Shown here: in pieces, positions 26,201 to 34,794 of the stretch | Numbering within the stretch: the stretch's first letter is position 1 | Layout: each line of letters opens with the position of its first letter | Notes under the pieces: model-generated | What the model saw: only the letters and a program-made list of their open reading frames with translations | Database searches by the model: none | Told to the model about the DNA's origin: nothing | From: Ignavibacteria bacterium UBA2373 | GTDB taxonomy: Bacteria; Bacteroidota; Ignavibacteria; Kapaibacteriales; UBA961 | Direction: 5' to 3' | NCBI GenBank assembly: GCA_002344005.1 | Contig: DDTD01000058.1 | Coordinates: forward strand, 1-56,432 | Length of the DNA: 56,432 nt | Made by a program: the position numbers and the translations under genes

Positions 26201-27415
26201 AATCACAATCCAAAAGTTACAACATTACCATCTATCAGATGTCTTGCAAATGGTGAAGGATATGTTGATACACTTTTAGCAATTGATAGAGATTTATTAC
26301 GTGATCAACCGGTTCAAGGTCGTGAACAATTAACTTTGGAAGTAGTATCTCCTGCTGGTGTATTTGAGTTGGATCCTGCAACAATCAGTGGTTTAACAAC
26401 AGATACAGTTAAATTCCAAATCAGAGCAGTTGGCGGAGTACTTAATATTCAACCAAGCGATATAGTAAACGGAAAAGTACGTATTCGTATCAGAATTTCT
26501 GATGGTGAAGCTGAAGACTTCGTTGAGTATTTGCTTAACATCTCTGATCCTACTGACTTTACGGCAAGAGTTCGTATTCAAAACAATGATGGTTTAGGTG
26601 CATATCAAGATTTATACTTTGGTACTGCAACCAATGCTACTACAGGTGAGAAAGCAGATCAAACTAACAGACTTGATAATCAATATTGTGAGTATGAATT
26701 GCCACCATTGCCACCAACTGATGTATTTGATGCACGTTGGACAGTCTCTGAGACAAACGGTATTCTACGTAATATCTTCCCAAGAGCTGCGACAGGTGTA
26801 AATAGTGCAGAAGTATATAAAGGTCGTTTCCAAGCAGGTAACTTGCAACAAGCATCTGCAGCATATCCAGTAACAATTTCATGGAAAACAAATGAAGTGC
26901 CGGCAAGAACAGATCAAGTGAAAAACCCAAGTGGTGGATCTTGGTTCATTCGTGATGCAGAAAACAATGGTGCATACTTCAGTTATAACATGAATACTGG
27001 TGTTGGAAATAAAATGCCTGGTAATATCATTCAGTACAACTTGAATGGTAATGATGCATCAATTATTGTCACACAAGATGTTATTACAGGTTTCATTATC
27101 TATTATGACTTCGTAAGTGATGTAAATGATACAGAAACCGGTTCAACAGCATTAGAGTTCAATACAATTACACCTAATCCGGTTGATAATGAAACAGCAA
27201 TTGCATACACATTGCCAACAGTTGGTCAAACAAAAGTTGAAGTGTTCGATGCATTAGGTAGCGTAGTTACAACATTATTTGATGGTATGGGTTCACAAGG
27301 CATGAATACATTAAATTGGAATGTTCAAAATCAGAATATTGCCAATGGTATCTATACGCTTAAACTCACACACAATGGTGTTACGATTACAAAAAATATC
27401 GCGGTAGTTCGTTAA
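20213..27415 (+). CDS. Giant secreted beta-helix protein with T9SS sorting domain
   Basis: About 2400 residues from ATG 20213, chosen for the GGAGG site at 20204-20208 and the signal peptide MQRWFRLGAVAALLFLTT ending AQ. The N-terminal region has VYQINGTLTIAGTLIIEPGT, a typical beta-helix cap. Residues ~300-930 carry many Pmp-like repeats (GGAI, GGAV, GGALYI combined with FxNN), as in polymorphic outer-membrane and adhesin-like right-handed beta-helices. A cadherin/He_PIG-like Ig module lies near ~1930 (KINPVSGLLYGTPG). An ELPPLPPTDVFDARW module is at ~2115-2300 and a Por sorting domain at ~2320-2400 (TPNPVDNETAI...GIYTLKL, ending VVR). Likely a surface or released structural/adhesive protein; no enzyme motif seen. 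Confidence 0.87.
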   Translation: MQRWFRLGAVAALLFLTTMVGKAQPPRIQVSGRVGPNDVMIFQQRNVYQINGTLTIAGTLIIEPGTEVVFLDNGRIIDSVGGRIIADGRMAASYNNTQPSSIGLLRYNDMRYFLNGSVVSEANFNEPTIQGNLSYPANFNNPAGYGKYNHIFNVVLDTVNKRLENLTNPGALPGPGSGKVVVSPMRAIMFASARLNSEDDIIKFQPWRRLGGQNVNIPASSQSRRILFRAQRVNDYSREWGHIIVLPGARAAFFRDCDFRDFRKDTTVDDKPMYFVNRADTVGKTEAQKTALFAAYNSLNKHMMTQTNGSGGAITTFASRSWMVNCTFTNNLARYRGGAVQMLQAPEGAGVYPDTTGLQIGFYPWLDKNPALTEPDGSPILQRVMQLDQLDRNVAEPAVSFNHAARQLADDARLAVFAGRIRQLNFQNNQVLNSDVDTVRINGNRVLTDVDKASKLYDENWKNTAFGGALYISGREIDENRKIEIGLGVNDSIRIADGPNGFVSMQSKDFIIFENNQALTRQPLLAVINSKIRNNRGSKGGALYIGDYTSVIFSGTVRNNRTSTPYLNNDNSEFLSLGGGIYHDNTLGRLQVRGHINSLTEFSGNTAAAGGAIHVNGNTDPRPSPIIGGSDVANPRLRDYGRRIVFQNNSASAHGGAVYTNRNMMVHGAGGFINDLPLAQAYGPGFSVRFENNQANFSGGALAIHLPSIEPPVPVSQRAIRLVRAEFINNKVGNVPASLGFEGVKKVRGGGAVYSMNGDLNLVKGVLFDMNTAQNGNGGAIAMIHPRTSSKRFFISDADMPEVMSDGVVNSYISTDSLFDNRKIAAVPADVRMLTRFFNNTAETNPDSRLMGSGTTQMAPNNIDVKRFHPGFRRDMAGNGIRENGVGLGGAVYVLDSITPLNNFRMDTVFFNRVRIQNNNAYTGAAIYSDNFNLRLALTRTLVTGNRATSAIGRSQDVVRGPKIGNDNPASSDLVGTVFYGDVIGPIPWTNYHIGANSIFDNDARFLIRLPDAPNTKGTLSGGYGTGYGGVDTIRGNYWGRTEANVNTIIQTTIPGVGTVQETFFIMGNGQTHMKFIRNSAQRTDDTQQGPFEQNFNGTYPYTPIAIGKIPDTLLMAGRIYDIFDKGTDIKTADYSHRRMAPIEDFAVGIPPKLRYFSDRTMPSYRKYVRRTTRNLFDADSLNYSTNTENNLWRQIGRLQTEWKMDHRTNEYTHPVGYPLFLESMAAYEGENSFTNNDDPFALNESVFFVINDSTGDYIRVNMRQFTDQPIQNNFGQYPREMFRGRVDFVLDDPSRNGVTARQRRTYEGLMNFGGTESLIPRLADTALNEDISAMPGRRWELTMNSAMSRRGLVYPNGARVSYSNRPGMPITLAQGTDTVVSYYAGERWGSLPVRPGDYIRVISRTVLWRLGLDTAIQKGMGFRIAASTPPPVFTGNKVALENPNVSASMKSAFANKLWLFEDEQYNRDTNNVRRPGRDSIFVITAIDSNRFYDPRWAMDVDENRTNDELFKQYNQLWYDWYPMYETPNGDLVPDVDSATKMTALRRWIKADTVWPRDYLAPDYDTTYNQAIGFVRLHGRPSNPYVVPGGEMMHVAATNYPPNIASVDALKNIKLRTYRGPNNDEDFIVDTLSKFVYLYPSYFHAQKYDGALAATNNNARYLQQDTLNFGTNNSASYQFRILVTDSLPVFNDITRTSAECTEAGASQDLLVANVTDKLRFYVDYNSDDETEDSIAQNTEGWDFRYGKTSYGFLSKSLRENPNDTSYDEVNQIRPLWLSDRYMMEEKKGDLGGSDTNATDPFANAFTTRGVINIAIPRQEAITLLTPKDPADAAFGALNLDTLMTVVVNDGHSGINYLSKRIFINVSPTITTQSLAKAKEDQDYNIRLLDFDKRIVVSDPNRGQRHTYRLLYPGDPEDSIAKDPCFAEAGTFDVRNLKKTPRWLKINPVSGLLYGTPGVKDAPRKAEYNNLDTVTVLVTDEGGLTDVKWFLLEVDSTNHNPKVTTLPSIRCLANGEGYVDTLLAIDRDLLRDQPVQGREQLTLEVVSPAGVFELDPATISGLTTDTVKFQIRAVGGVLNIQPSDIVNGKVRIRIRISDGEAEDFVEYLLNISDPTDFTARVRIQNNDGLGAYQDLYFGTATNATTGEKADQTNRLDNQYCEYELPPLPPTDVFDARWTVSETNGILRNIFPRAATGVNSAEVYKGRFQAGNLQQASAAYPVTISWKTNEVPARTDQVKNPSGGSWFIRDAENNGAYFSYNMNTGVGNKMPGNIIQYNLNGNDASIIVTQDVITGFIIYYDFVSDVNDTETGSTALEFNTITPNPVDNETAIAYTLPTVGQTKVEVFDALGSVVTTLFDGMGSQGMNTLNWNVQNQNIANGIYTLKLTHNGVTITKNIAVVR

Positions 27416-27431
27416 TTTAAGCAACGTTTAT

Positions 27432-27463
27432 AGGGGAGAGAATATTAAGCCCTCTCCCCTTTT
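27432..27463 (+). terminator. Rho-independent terminator after the giant gene
   Basis: AGGGGAGAG (27432-27440) pairs perfectly with CTCTCCCCT (27452-27460) around an 11-base loop, followed by a short T run. It separates the giant gene from the next secreted protein and may only partly stop transcription because the T run is four bases. Confidence 0.7.
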
Positions 27464-27502
27464 CACAACCAAAAAAAGAAAAAATAAATTATAGGAGAAG
27501 AA

Positions 27503-30265
27503 ATGAAACGTAAATGCTTACTCATAGCGGCTGCTCTAGTATTCCTAGTGTCGAGTATGCCGTCTCTGTTTGCACAAAGAATCTATGACGAGTTCGATGC
27601 TCCGACAATAAACCCTAACAGGAATTATATTGATTACGGAGTAATACCGAATACCTTCGGTACTCGTTTTATAGGACCGATGATAATGTCTGATTGGGCA
27701 TATCGTGAAATCCAAAGTGTTCCACCACAACATGTGATATTCACAGCTCCAAGTGATCCGGAAAATGGAAGTTTTCAATTGCCACTTCCCTTTACAATTC
27801 AGTTTGATAATACTACATTTACTACCAATGATAACCTTTGGGTAAATGTGAATGGATTTATTCAAGTTGGTGGTTCTGATCCTTCCGGTAATCTTGGCAA
27901 TGGAGGTGCGCTGTTCCAAAATGCAGCTCCATATAATATTATTGCTCCATATTGGGGTAATCATGAATATGTGAGTGCCGGTAGCACACAAACTCAGGTA
28001 TCGTGGGAGTTAACAGGTGTGGCACCGCGTCGACGTATTACTATACAATGGAAAAACTTGAAAGTAAATAAAGATTTTCCAAACAACAATAATGCTTTTG
28101 CAAATTTTCAAGTTATTATTTATGAACGTGAGTTCGTAACTGCTACTGTCACCAATCGCCAACCCGACATTGAATTTTCTTATGGCCGCATGGGTAATGG
28201 TGGAAATGTAGATTTTAACAGCCTAAGAAATGTTGCCGTAGGCTTAAAAGGAACAAATGGATCATTTTATAATGGTTTGTCCTTCCTTAATACCAATACT
28301 GCAACAACTTCTACTAATTTAACAAGTGCTGTATGGCCTCCTTCCGGTCGTCCTGATGACAGAATTCGTATTGAAGCATTTCACAGAAGTAGTGCATTCC
28401 GAAGCACAGATTTCGTATCAAAATATATCCAATCTACAGATAAAACAGATAGAGATGATGGGTATGCGAGATTAAGAATTGAAGATTTAGCTTTTGACTA
28501 TACGTTTTTAGGTGAAAAAAGATTAAACTTATGGGTTAATGTAAATGGATTTATTACATTCCAAGATCCGGATTTGTATTCTTCTATTTTAACAGAAAAC
28601 CCTAATGGATTATTTGAAAACAGTGCATCATATCCTGAAGCAGTTGTTGCTCCATTCTGGGGTGATCACTACTTACGTTTACCGAATGAACAAGCTGTTC
28701 CTTCTTCAAATGGACGTTATGTAGCATCGGAAATATCATATGTTGTTGTTGGTTCATATCCGACAAGAAGATTGATTATTCAGTGGAAAAATCTCAATAT
28801 CATGAATGAATCATTACCTTCAAGTATTGGTAATTTCCAAGCTATTTTATATGAAGGTTATGATAATCAATTCCCAAGCAATTTTGCAGGTGGTATTGAG
28901 TTTGCTTATGGTGATGTGTCAAACAATCCAAATACACCGCTAAAGACTGTACAAGTGTATGATGCAACTGTCGGTTTGAAAGGTGGTCGTGCATTTGGTA
29001 TTGGTGGTCAATTTGCAGACTTTATCAATGGACTTACATTTAATAATATTTCTCAAGCATTTACAAGCCAAGAAAAAACAATCTTGTGGAGACCGACAGG
29101 TGGTTCAAATAATGGTGAAGGTCGTCGTATTTTCTTCCGCGCAATTCCACGATTATATGTTGATGGATGGGGCGATGGTGATGCTAATCTTTCACAAACA
29201 AGAAATCGCAAACATATTGGTACAAAGCAACAGAGATTCGTAACAGCTGCTGATGCTAGATTAATTTTACGTTGGAGATTACAAGATCGTTCATTGCCGG
29301 ATAGTTTGAAACAAGACAGTTTACGTCTTGGTAATGCTTATCATGCAGACGTGAATCATGACGGAAGATACTATTACAGTTTTAGAACATTTGATAATCT
29401 CCGTGATACATCTTTCTGGAGAAGACCAATTGATGTTGATACCTTTGGTGTCAGAACAAGAATGGATTCGATTGAAAGTATGTCAGGTATGCCACCAGAT
29501 GCAGGTCCATTACGCTTAATCTATTTTGAAGCAAACCAGCATGATGCTGCTCTTATACTTTCATACTTATCAGCTAGAGTGCCGTCATTGCCATGGATTT
29601 TTGATACGATTCCGAATCCAAAATTCAATGAAAATGCAATAAAACAAGCTTCTGATATATTTGTAAAGAATATTAGTAAGGTATCTGTGGATGAATATGA
29701 AGTAACTATTGGAATAAATGGTGCTACAAAATCAGCTATGTCATTAGAGTTTTCAGTTAATGGTGATATTGTTGGTGTTCAATCTCCACAAAATGTCAAT
29801 GGTAATAATGAAGTTGATTATATCGCAGATAATTCAAACTCGAAAGTCGTTGTAGCAACGAGCCATTTGTTTAATCCTAATGACGATGTTGTGACTTTCC
29901 GTGTTAAAACAATTGAAAATATACTTGAATTGAACGGTGTACAATTTGATGTTCGCAAGCGTTCAACAAAAACTGTCCAATTAAACTCTGCACAAACAGG
30001 TTCTGATTTGTCAGTTAGTCCGATGCCATTACATAATACTGATGCAACAATTTCTATTGGTGTAGATGTAGCAGGTATTTATGAAGTAGCATTGTTAAGC
30101 ATTACCGGCGAAAAAGTATATACGAAATCTGTAAACGTTGCAGCAAATTCTTCAATAAATGAAGTTATTCCTGTAACAGGATTGAATTTATCAGCTGGAG
30201 CATATCAAGTAGTTGTATCAAATGGTTCATTTGTCAAAACTGCTAAAGTTACAGTATTGAGATAA
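27503..30265 (+). CDS. Secreted protein with tandem NIDO-like modules, dockerin-like segment and T9SS tail
   Basis: 920 residues with a clear signal peptide (CLLIAAALVFLVSSMPSLFAQ region) and an AGGAGAAG-type site before ATG 27503. Two copies of one module follow at ~95-295 and ~300-545. Each has NLWVNVNGFI, an AP(Y/F)WG motif and R(R/L)(I/L)xIQWKNL, which resembles NIDO-type extracellular domains. At ~552-625, WGDGDANLS, VTAADARLIL and DVNHDGRYY form two calcium-loop-like repeats, an atypical dockerin-like arrangement. A cohesin-like beta-sandwich may follow (~725-830), then the Por sorting domain (SVSPMPLHNTDATISI...ending VLR). Function is unknown; the domains indicate extracellular assembly or adhesion. 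Confidence 0.82.
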   Translation: MKRKCLLIAAALVFLVSSMPSLFAQRIYDEFDAPTINPNRNYIDYGVIPNTFGTRFIGPMIMSDWAYREIQSVPPQHVIFTAPSDPENGSFQLPLPFTIQFDNTTFTTNDNLWVNVNGFIQVGGSDPSGNLGNGGALFQNAAPYNIIAPYWGNHEYVSAGSTQTQVSWELTGVAPRRRITIQWKNLKVNKDFPNNNNAFANFQVIIYEREFVTATVTNRQPDIEFSYGRMGNGGNVDFNSLRNVAVGLKGTNGSFYNGLSFLNTNTATTSTNLTSAVWPPSGRPDDRIRIEAFHRSSAFRSTDFVSKYIQSTDKTDRDDGYARLRIEDLAFDYTFLGEKRLNLWVNVNGFITFQDPDLYSSILTENPNGLFENSASYPEAVVAPFWGDHYLRLPNEQAVPSSNGRYVASEISYVVVGSYPTRRLIIQWKNLNIMNESLPSSIGNFQAILYEGYDNQFPSNFAGGIEFAYGDVSNNPNTPLKTVQVYDATVGLKGGRAFGIGGQFADFINGLTFNNISQAFTSQEKTILWRPTGGSNNGEGRRIFFRAIPRLYVDGWGDGDANLSQTRNRKHIGTKQQRFVTAADARLILRWRLQDRSLPDSLKQDSLRLGNAYHADVNHDGRYYYSFRTFDNLRDTSFWRRPIDVDTFGVRTRMDSIESMSGMPPDAGPLRLIYFEANQHDAALILSYLSARVPSLPWIFDTIPNPKFNENAIKQASDIFVKNISKVSVDEYEVTIGINGATKSAMSLEFSVNGDIVGVQSPQNVNGNNEVDYIADNSNSKVVVATSHLFNPNDDVVTFRVKTIENILELNGVQFDVRKRSTKTVQLNSAQTGSDLSVSPMPLHNTDATISIGVDVAGIYEVALLSITGEKVYTKSVNVAANSSINEVIPVTGLNLSAGAYQVVVSNGSFVKTAKVTVLR

Positions 30266-30293
30266 TATTGGTTTTATATTGTTTTTGGAAATA

Positions 30294-31556
30294 ATGAAGC
30301 ACAACCTCCATCGTATGATGGTAACAGCAATTGTCCTCATAATGGGGGTTGTGTGTTTCCAAAACTCTTTGTACTCAGGTACATGGAATCTCAATGTAAG
30401 GCAGACAGATACGGTTGATTACTGTAGCTCAAATCGCAATATTATCATCGAATTTGTATTAGATGCCGATGTCTATTTTGCTGACAGCATATATGGATTC
30501 GATATTGAGTTTGAGTATGATTCAAAAAGCTTAACTCTCTTTCAAAATTTAGAAGCAGGTACGCTCTTTGGTAGAGTAGAGTCCGGTGGGCAATCGGGAA
30601 TTAAAATTGTAGATTTTTCTCAACCCGGGCTTGTGTACATCTCTTTTGCGAATATAATTTCGCGCCCAATAGCGGGAAGTAGAGTTCTGACGCGAATAGC
30701 CGGTCAAATCAAAGGAGATTGTAAAGACAGCAGTTACATAGTAATAAGAAGTTTTGAAGCAGATTATGAATTTTCAAAAAGACATTTTTTCAATGCTACA
30801 TATTATCCTGTAGGGTATAAAGTTGAATTAAATGAAAGAAAATCTGCTAAACAACCGATTCAGTATAGTCTTAACAAAGGTAATTCAAGAATTGATACCT
30901 TATTAAAGACAATATCATTTGCTAATACAATTAATCATAATGATGTGAATCGTATAAAGCAAATGATTACTAAGGTAGTGGTTGATACATCCGTTACAAA
31001 GTATGTGGATTCAATCTATGTCTTGAAAGTGTCAGACAATATTGAATTGCAACAAACACAAACTCTTGACAACACATATATATTTGACTATCAATTGAAC
31101 AAGGGGTCAAAAGAAGAACAAATATACTATTCGATTGTCTTGAGTAAAATGATAGAAAATATTGATTCGTTGAACTTGTTTTTTCGAGTCGAAACAAACG
31201 AGGTGAGTACATGTACATGTACAATGCTCACAAAGACAGATAGTTTAGAGTATATTTGGTTAAAAGAAAAAGATTCCGTACCCCCTAGTTCAATTATTGA
31301 CAGCGAAGATACAGAGGAACCGTGGGTAAATGTTTCGAGGAATCAAGATAAACTTGTAGTGTACAAAATCTATCCATTAAATCTGGGTATTAAGATTTAT
31401 AATGTACATGGTGAGTTAGTAGAAGTAAATGAACAATTGTCACATACTGAGATATTACAATCTCACCCTTCGGGTGTTTACATAATGATTGTGAATATTC
31501 ATTCAGATGACAATTTGCATAAATCGAGATTTCAAATAATAAAGATATATAAATAA
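30294..31556 (+). CDS. Secreted cohesin-like protein with probable T9SS tail
   Basis: 420 residues from ATG 30294 (a TTG 15 bases upstream is less likely), with a signal peptide (MMVTAIVLIMGVVCF). Residues ~25-165 read as a cohesin-like beta-sandwich: DADVYFADSIYGFDIEFEYDSKSLTLFQ, split by a Gly-rich turn, then LVYISFAN and a RIAGQIKG strand. The middle region is rich in Asp, Ser and Thr without a known domain. The end (KIYNVHGELVEV...SGVYIMIVNI) has the pattern of a divergent Por sorting domain. It starts 28 bp after the dockerin-like gene, so the two are expected to be co-expressed. Confidence 0.68.
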   Translation: MKHNLHRMMVTAIVLIMGVVCFQNSLYSGTWNLNVRQTDTVDYCSSNRNIIIEFVLDADVYFADSIYGFDIEFEYDSKSLTLFQNLEAGTLFGRVESGGQSGIKIVDFSQPGLVYISFANIISRPIAGSRVLTRIAGQIKGDCKDSSYIVIRSFEADYEFSKRHFFNATYYPVGYKVELNERKSAKQPIQYSLNKGNSRIDTLLKTISFANTINHNDVNRIKQMITKVVVDTSVTKYVDSIYVLKVSDNIELQQTQTLDNTYIFDYQLNKGSKEEQIYYSIVLSKMIENIDSLNLFFRVETNEVSTCTCTMLTKTDSLEYIWLKEKDSVPPSSIIDSEDTEEPWVNVSRNQDKLVVYKIYPLNLGIKIYNVHGELVEVNEQLSHTEILQSHPSGVYIMIVNIHSDDNLHKSRFQIIKIYK

Positions 31557-31584
31557 TTGTTTAAATTTTATTGAGGAGTTGTCT

Positions 31585-34500
31585 ATGCAAGAGCAGAGAC
31601 TACGCGTGGTTCAACGAATACACTGGGCAGCATTGTTTATGCTCATTGGCTTTTTCGTTGGTCAAAATACAGATGTAAATGCACAACCATTTACAACTGT
31701 TCCATTTGCTTCCAACCTGCCGACATTGTCGCTAACCGGAGCAGATAACGCATACAATGACCAATACTACTCTGACGGTCGTATTTGGGCTGGGTATTCG
31801 GATGAAAAGGAACGAGAAATCCTTGTTCCGGTCTTTATGCAGAATTTTCTGTGGGATGAGTCTTTGATTACTGACAAACGTTTTGGAGGATTTCCAATTC
31901 GTTCTTTCCGATTTTCATTGTCTTATGACGGTCGTGCAATTAAAGCAACCGGTGTTCAAAATACGGATTGGGTTGGCGAAATTGCTCCTAATGTAATGGG
32001 CAAAGAATTCAGCTATGAATGGGACGACAAAGCAGACTCTACACGTTTCCGTGTATATTTTACCGGACAAGTAGATCCTGATACAAAATATGGTCGTAGA
32101 ATCACTGTAACAGGAACATCAACAAAACCATTACCTATAAGTGGTGAATTTGATGGCTATGAAGTATTGTGCTATGTTCGTTTTAGAGTAGTGCTTTCAA
32201 AAAAATTACTCGAAGAACAACCACAAATTTATGATGGCTCGGATAAATCGCCGATTTATGTAAATAATGACTCGATATTTTATAACAACTTCCATTTAGG
32301 CGTTCACAACCCTTTCCCAAATGTATCTGACGGTGATCCAAACAATCCTTACGGAAATAAATCCTATCGTCGTGACAATTTTGATGAAATTGGTCTTGCA
32401 GGCATAACTTTAGGTGCAGATATTGATCCTCTGTATCCAAGTCGTCCCGGAATGATATGGTTAAATATTGGTGAAAATCCGCAAGTTGGATTCCAAGATG
32501 TAGTAGGTGGAACCAATAATGAAGTTGCTCCTGATGCCAATACTACTGATTTAGAATTATGGAATATTACCCGTCCGATTGTTGTTGACTCCGGTTCAAC
32601 GACTCGCCAAGATGGAAAGCGTGATATTCGTTTCTTGAATACAACAGCTCGTAGCCGTCTGTATCAAGTAAAAATTGAATCAGATCAACCATGGTTGAAG
32701 TTCCGAACATTACCAAGTGGTACAGGTGGATTTAATCCAATACCCGGATTAACTCGCAGTGCTGTATTGCCATATATTGACAATGGTATTAATGGACCGG
32801 TTCCGCCAAACTTGCGTGATGCTAATTACAATATTGTTACAGAGCAGCCAGAGATTCGTTTCCGTGTTGTCTGCGATCCATCCGATCTTAATCAAGGTGA
32901 CGGCGAGTATGCCGGTATGTATATTGGTTATATTACCGTAACATCAAAATCAGCTAAAATCTCACCGGTACGTTTAAGAGTCAAGTTTATCTACTTACGC
33001 AATCCTATTGAACCGGGACGTCGTCCTGCTGCCGGTCGTGAGCCGGGCATCACATTACGCGTTGAAAATTCAGCAGGCGTGAGTGGCGATGCAACAACGA
33101 TTGTTTTCGGTACAGGACATCGTGCTACAGATCAACCTGATAGCTTGTTTGGCGAGCAACCCGCTGATTTTGTACCTACAACATTCTATGCACGTTGGTA
33201 CACACCTTGGGTTAAAGACCAAAATGGTTTTGAATTATTCCCTAATGGTTTAGGTGATATGATAATTGAATCAAGCAATTCGACAGGACAACGCGCATCG
33301 TCACGTGATATTAGATCCAATGCAATTGATACTACATTAGTATATCTCTGTAGATTTAATGCAGGTGGTGCGAATAACTATCCGGTGGTTCTTTCTTGGG
33401 ATACTCAAGATTTCCCACAGGATGCGCAATTGTTCTTGCGTGATACTTTAAATGGTTCAGGATTCAGCTTAGATATGAGATCAGGAACACCTGATGTTAA
33501 TAATCCTTCTGTGCAGTCATTCACAATTCGTGATGCTCGATGGACATCATTTATCATTGAATATACGCTTCCACGCGTTGAGAAATTCCCGGTTATCAAA
33601 AAAGGTTGGAACTTTGTTTCACTTCCGGTACGTCCTTCAGATGCACGTATTTCGAGAATATTCCCGAACGCTATTCAAAACACAGCTTTCTCATTCTCTC
33701 AAAACCTTTATAAATCTGAAGATGTTGCACGTCCGGGTTATGGTTATTTCATCAAATATGGCGAATTCTTGGATCAATTGATTTCAGGTACTCGTATTTT
33801 GTCTCTTGATGGTAATCCTGCTACTATTGCTCCGGCTGTACGCTTATATTCAGGTTGGAACACAATTGGCGGTCTTTCTACTCCACTTTGTGTTAATGGT
33901 TTACAATTTGATCCATTCCAAACTGATTTCCCGACGCGTATCGGCGATGTTTATTCATACGAAACGAACAGAGGTTATAAAGCTGTTTCTGAAATTCTTC
34001 CCGGTCTTGGCTACTGGTTGAATGTTGATAAAAATGGATTTATCAAAACTGATTTGTCTTTGTGTAGAGAGGTGCCGAATGATTCAAAACAAAATCTTCT
34101 TGAAAACAGTGTACAAGTTAATGTCAGAGATAATGACAATAAAAATGCAACGCTTTATTTTGCAAATGAATCTGTTAATGCTAAACAATTCGAATTACCT
34201 CCGGCACCTCCGGCAGATTTATTCGATGTTCGATTCAATGATAATACCTATTTGACATCTGCAAATTCAAACATTGCAAAAATTCAAGGTGTAACATTCC
34301 CGGTTGTTCTTAATATGCTTGCCGGTGATAAAACATATCGCATTACAGATGCTGAAGATAATACAGTATTGGGTGTTGTGAGTGCAAACTCATCTGTGAT
34401 TATTGGAAATTCCGGCGTGCGTTATATACAAATTGAAGAAATGACGACGGCTGAAGCTGGTGCATTGGTATCAGTAAGCCCCAATCCAGTTAGCAATGCT

Positions 34501-34713
34501 GCAAAAGTATCATTCTTGGCAGGTGAAAAAGCTCCAATGACCGTTATGTTGTTCGATGCATTGGGTAATCAAGTTATGGCAATTGCGAATGGTGTTTATT
34601 CCGGTATGACAACGGTTGAATTCACAACTCAGAACCTTGCTCAAGGTCAGTATTTTGTGAAAATCTTAGGTGGTACTCAACCAATGACTGCAATATTAAA
34701 TATCGTTCGTTAA
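31585..34713 (+). CDS. Secreted multidomain beta-sandwich protein with T9SS sorting domain
   Basis: 1042 residues from ATG 31585, supported by GAGGAG at 31573-31578; the signal peptide is hydrophobic near 16-30 and ends AQ. An N-terminal cohesin-like sandwich (FRFSLSYDGRAIKATGV) is followed by a BACON-like region (QPWLKFRTLPSG, then IGYITVTSKSAK). A first beta-sandwich of the ELPPxPP type is variant (TTFYARW, then YPVVLSWD and LFLRDT). Next come two GWN segments (KKGWNFVSLPVRPSD and LYSGWNTIGGLS), a second sandwich with ELPPAPPADLFDVRF, and a Por sorting domain (VSPNPVSNAAKVSF...ending IVR). An extracellular structural role is inferred. Confidence 0.82.
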   Translation: MQEQRLRVVQRIHWAALFMLIGFFVGQNTDVNAQPFTTVPFASNLPTLSLTGADNAYNDQYYSDGRIWAGYSDEKEREILVPVFMQNFLWDESLITDKRFGGFPIRSFRFSLSYDGRAIKATGVQNTDWVGEIAPNVMGKEFSYEWDDKADSTRFRVYFTGQVDPDTKYGRRITVTGTSTKPLPISGEFDGYEVLCYVRFRVVLSKKLLEEQPQIYDGSDKSPIYVNNDSIFYNNFHLGVHNPFPNVSDGDPNNPYGNKSYRRDNFDEIGLAGITLGADIDPLYPSRPGMIWLNIGENPQVGFQDVVGGTNNEVAPDANTTDLELWNITRPIVVDSGSTTRQDGKRDIRFLNTTARSRLYQVKIESDQPWLKFRTLPSGTGGFNPIPGLTRSAVLPYIDNGINGPVPPNLRDANYNIVTEQPEIRFRVVCDPSDLNQGDGEYAGMYIGYITVTSKSAKISPVRLRVKFIYLRNPIEPGRRPAAGREPGITLRVENSAGVSGDATTIVFGTGHRATDQPDSLFGEQPADFVPTTFYARWYTPWVKDQNGFELFPNGLGDMIIESSNSTGQRASSRDIRSNAIDTTLVYLCRFNAGGANNYPVVLSWDTQDFPQDAQLFLRDTLNGSGFSLDMRSGTPDVNNPSVQSFTIRDARWTSFIIEYTLPRVEKFPVIKKGWNFVSLPVRPSDARISRIFPNAIQNTAFSFSQNLYKSEDVARPGYGYFIKYGEFLDQLISGTRILSLDGNPATIAPAVRLYSGWNTIGGLSTPLCVNGLQFDPFQTDFPTRIGDVYSYETNRGYKAVSEILPGLGYWLNVDKNGFIKTDLSLCREVPNDSKQNLLENSVQVNVRDNDNKNATLYFANESVNAKQFELPPAPPADLFDVRFNDNTYLTSANSNIAKIQGVTFPVVLNMLAGDKTYRITDAEDNTVLGVVSANSSVIIGNSGVRYIQIEEMTTAEAGALVSVSPNPVSNAAKVSFLAGEKAPMTVMLFDALGNQVMAIANGVYSGMTTVEFTTQNLAQGQYFVKILGGTQPMTAILNIVR

Positions 34714-34744
34714 TTCGTACACTAACGATTTCACATTAATTCAG

Positions 34745-34779
34745 TGGGCAATGGGATAATTCCTATTGCCCATTTTTTC
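34745..34779 (+). terminator. Strong rho-independent terminator
   Basis: A perfect 12-bp stem (34745-34756 with 34761-34772) closed by a TAAT loop is followed by TTTTTTCT. It stands between the stop at 34713 and the start at 34795. Confidence 0.9.
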
Positions 34780-34794
34780 TTTAAGGAATGTTGT

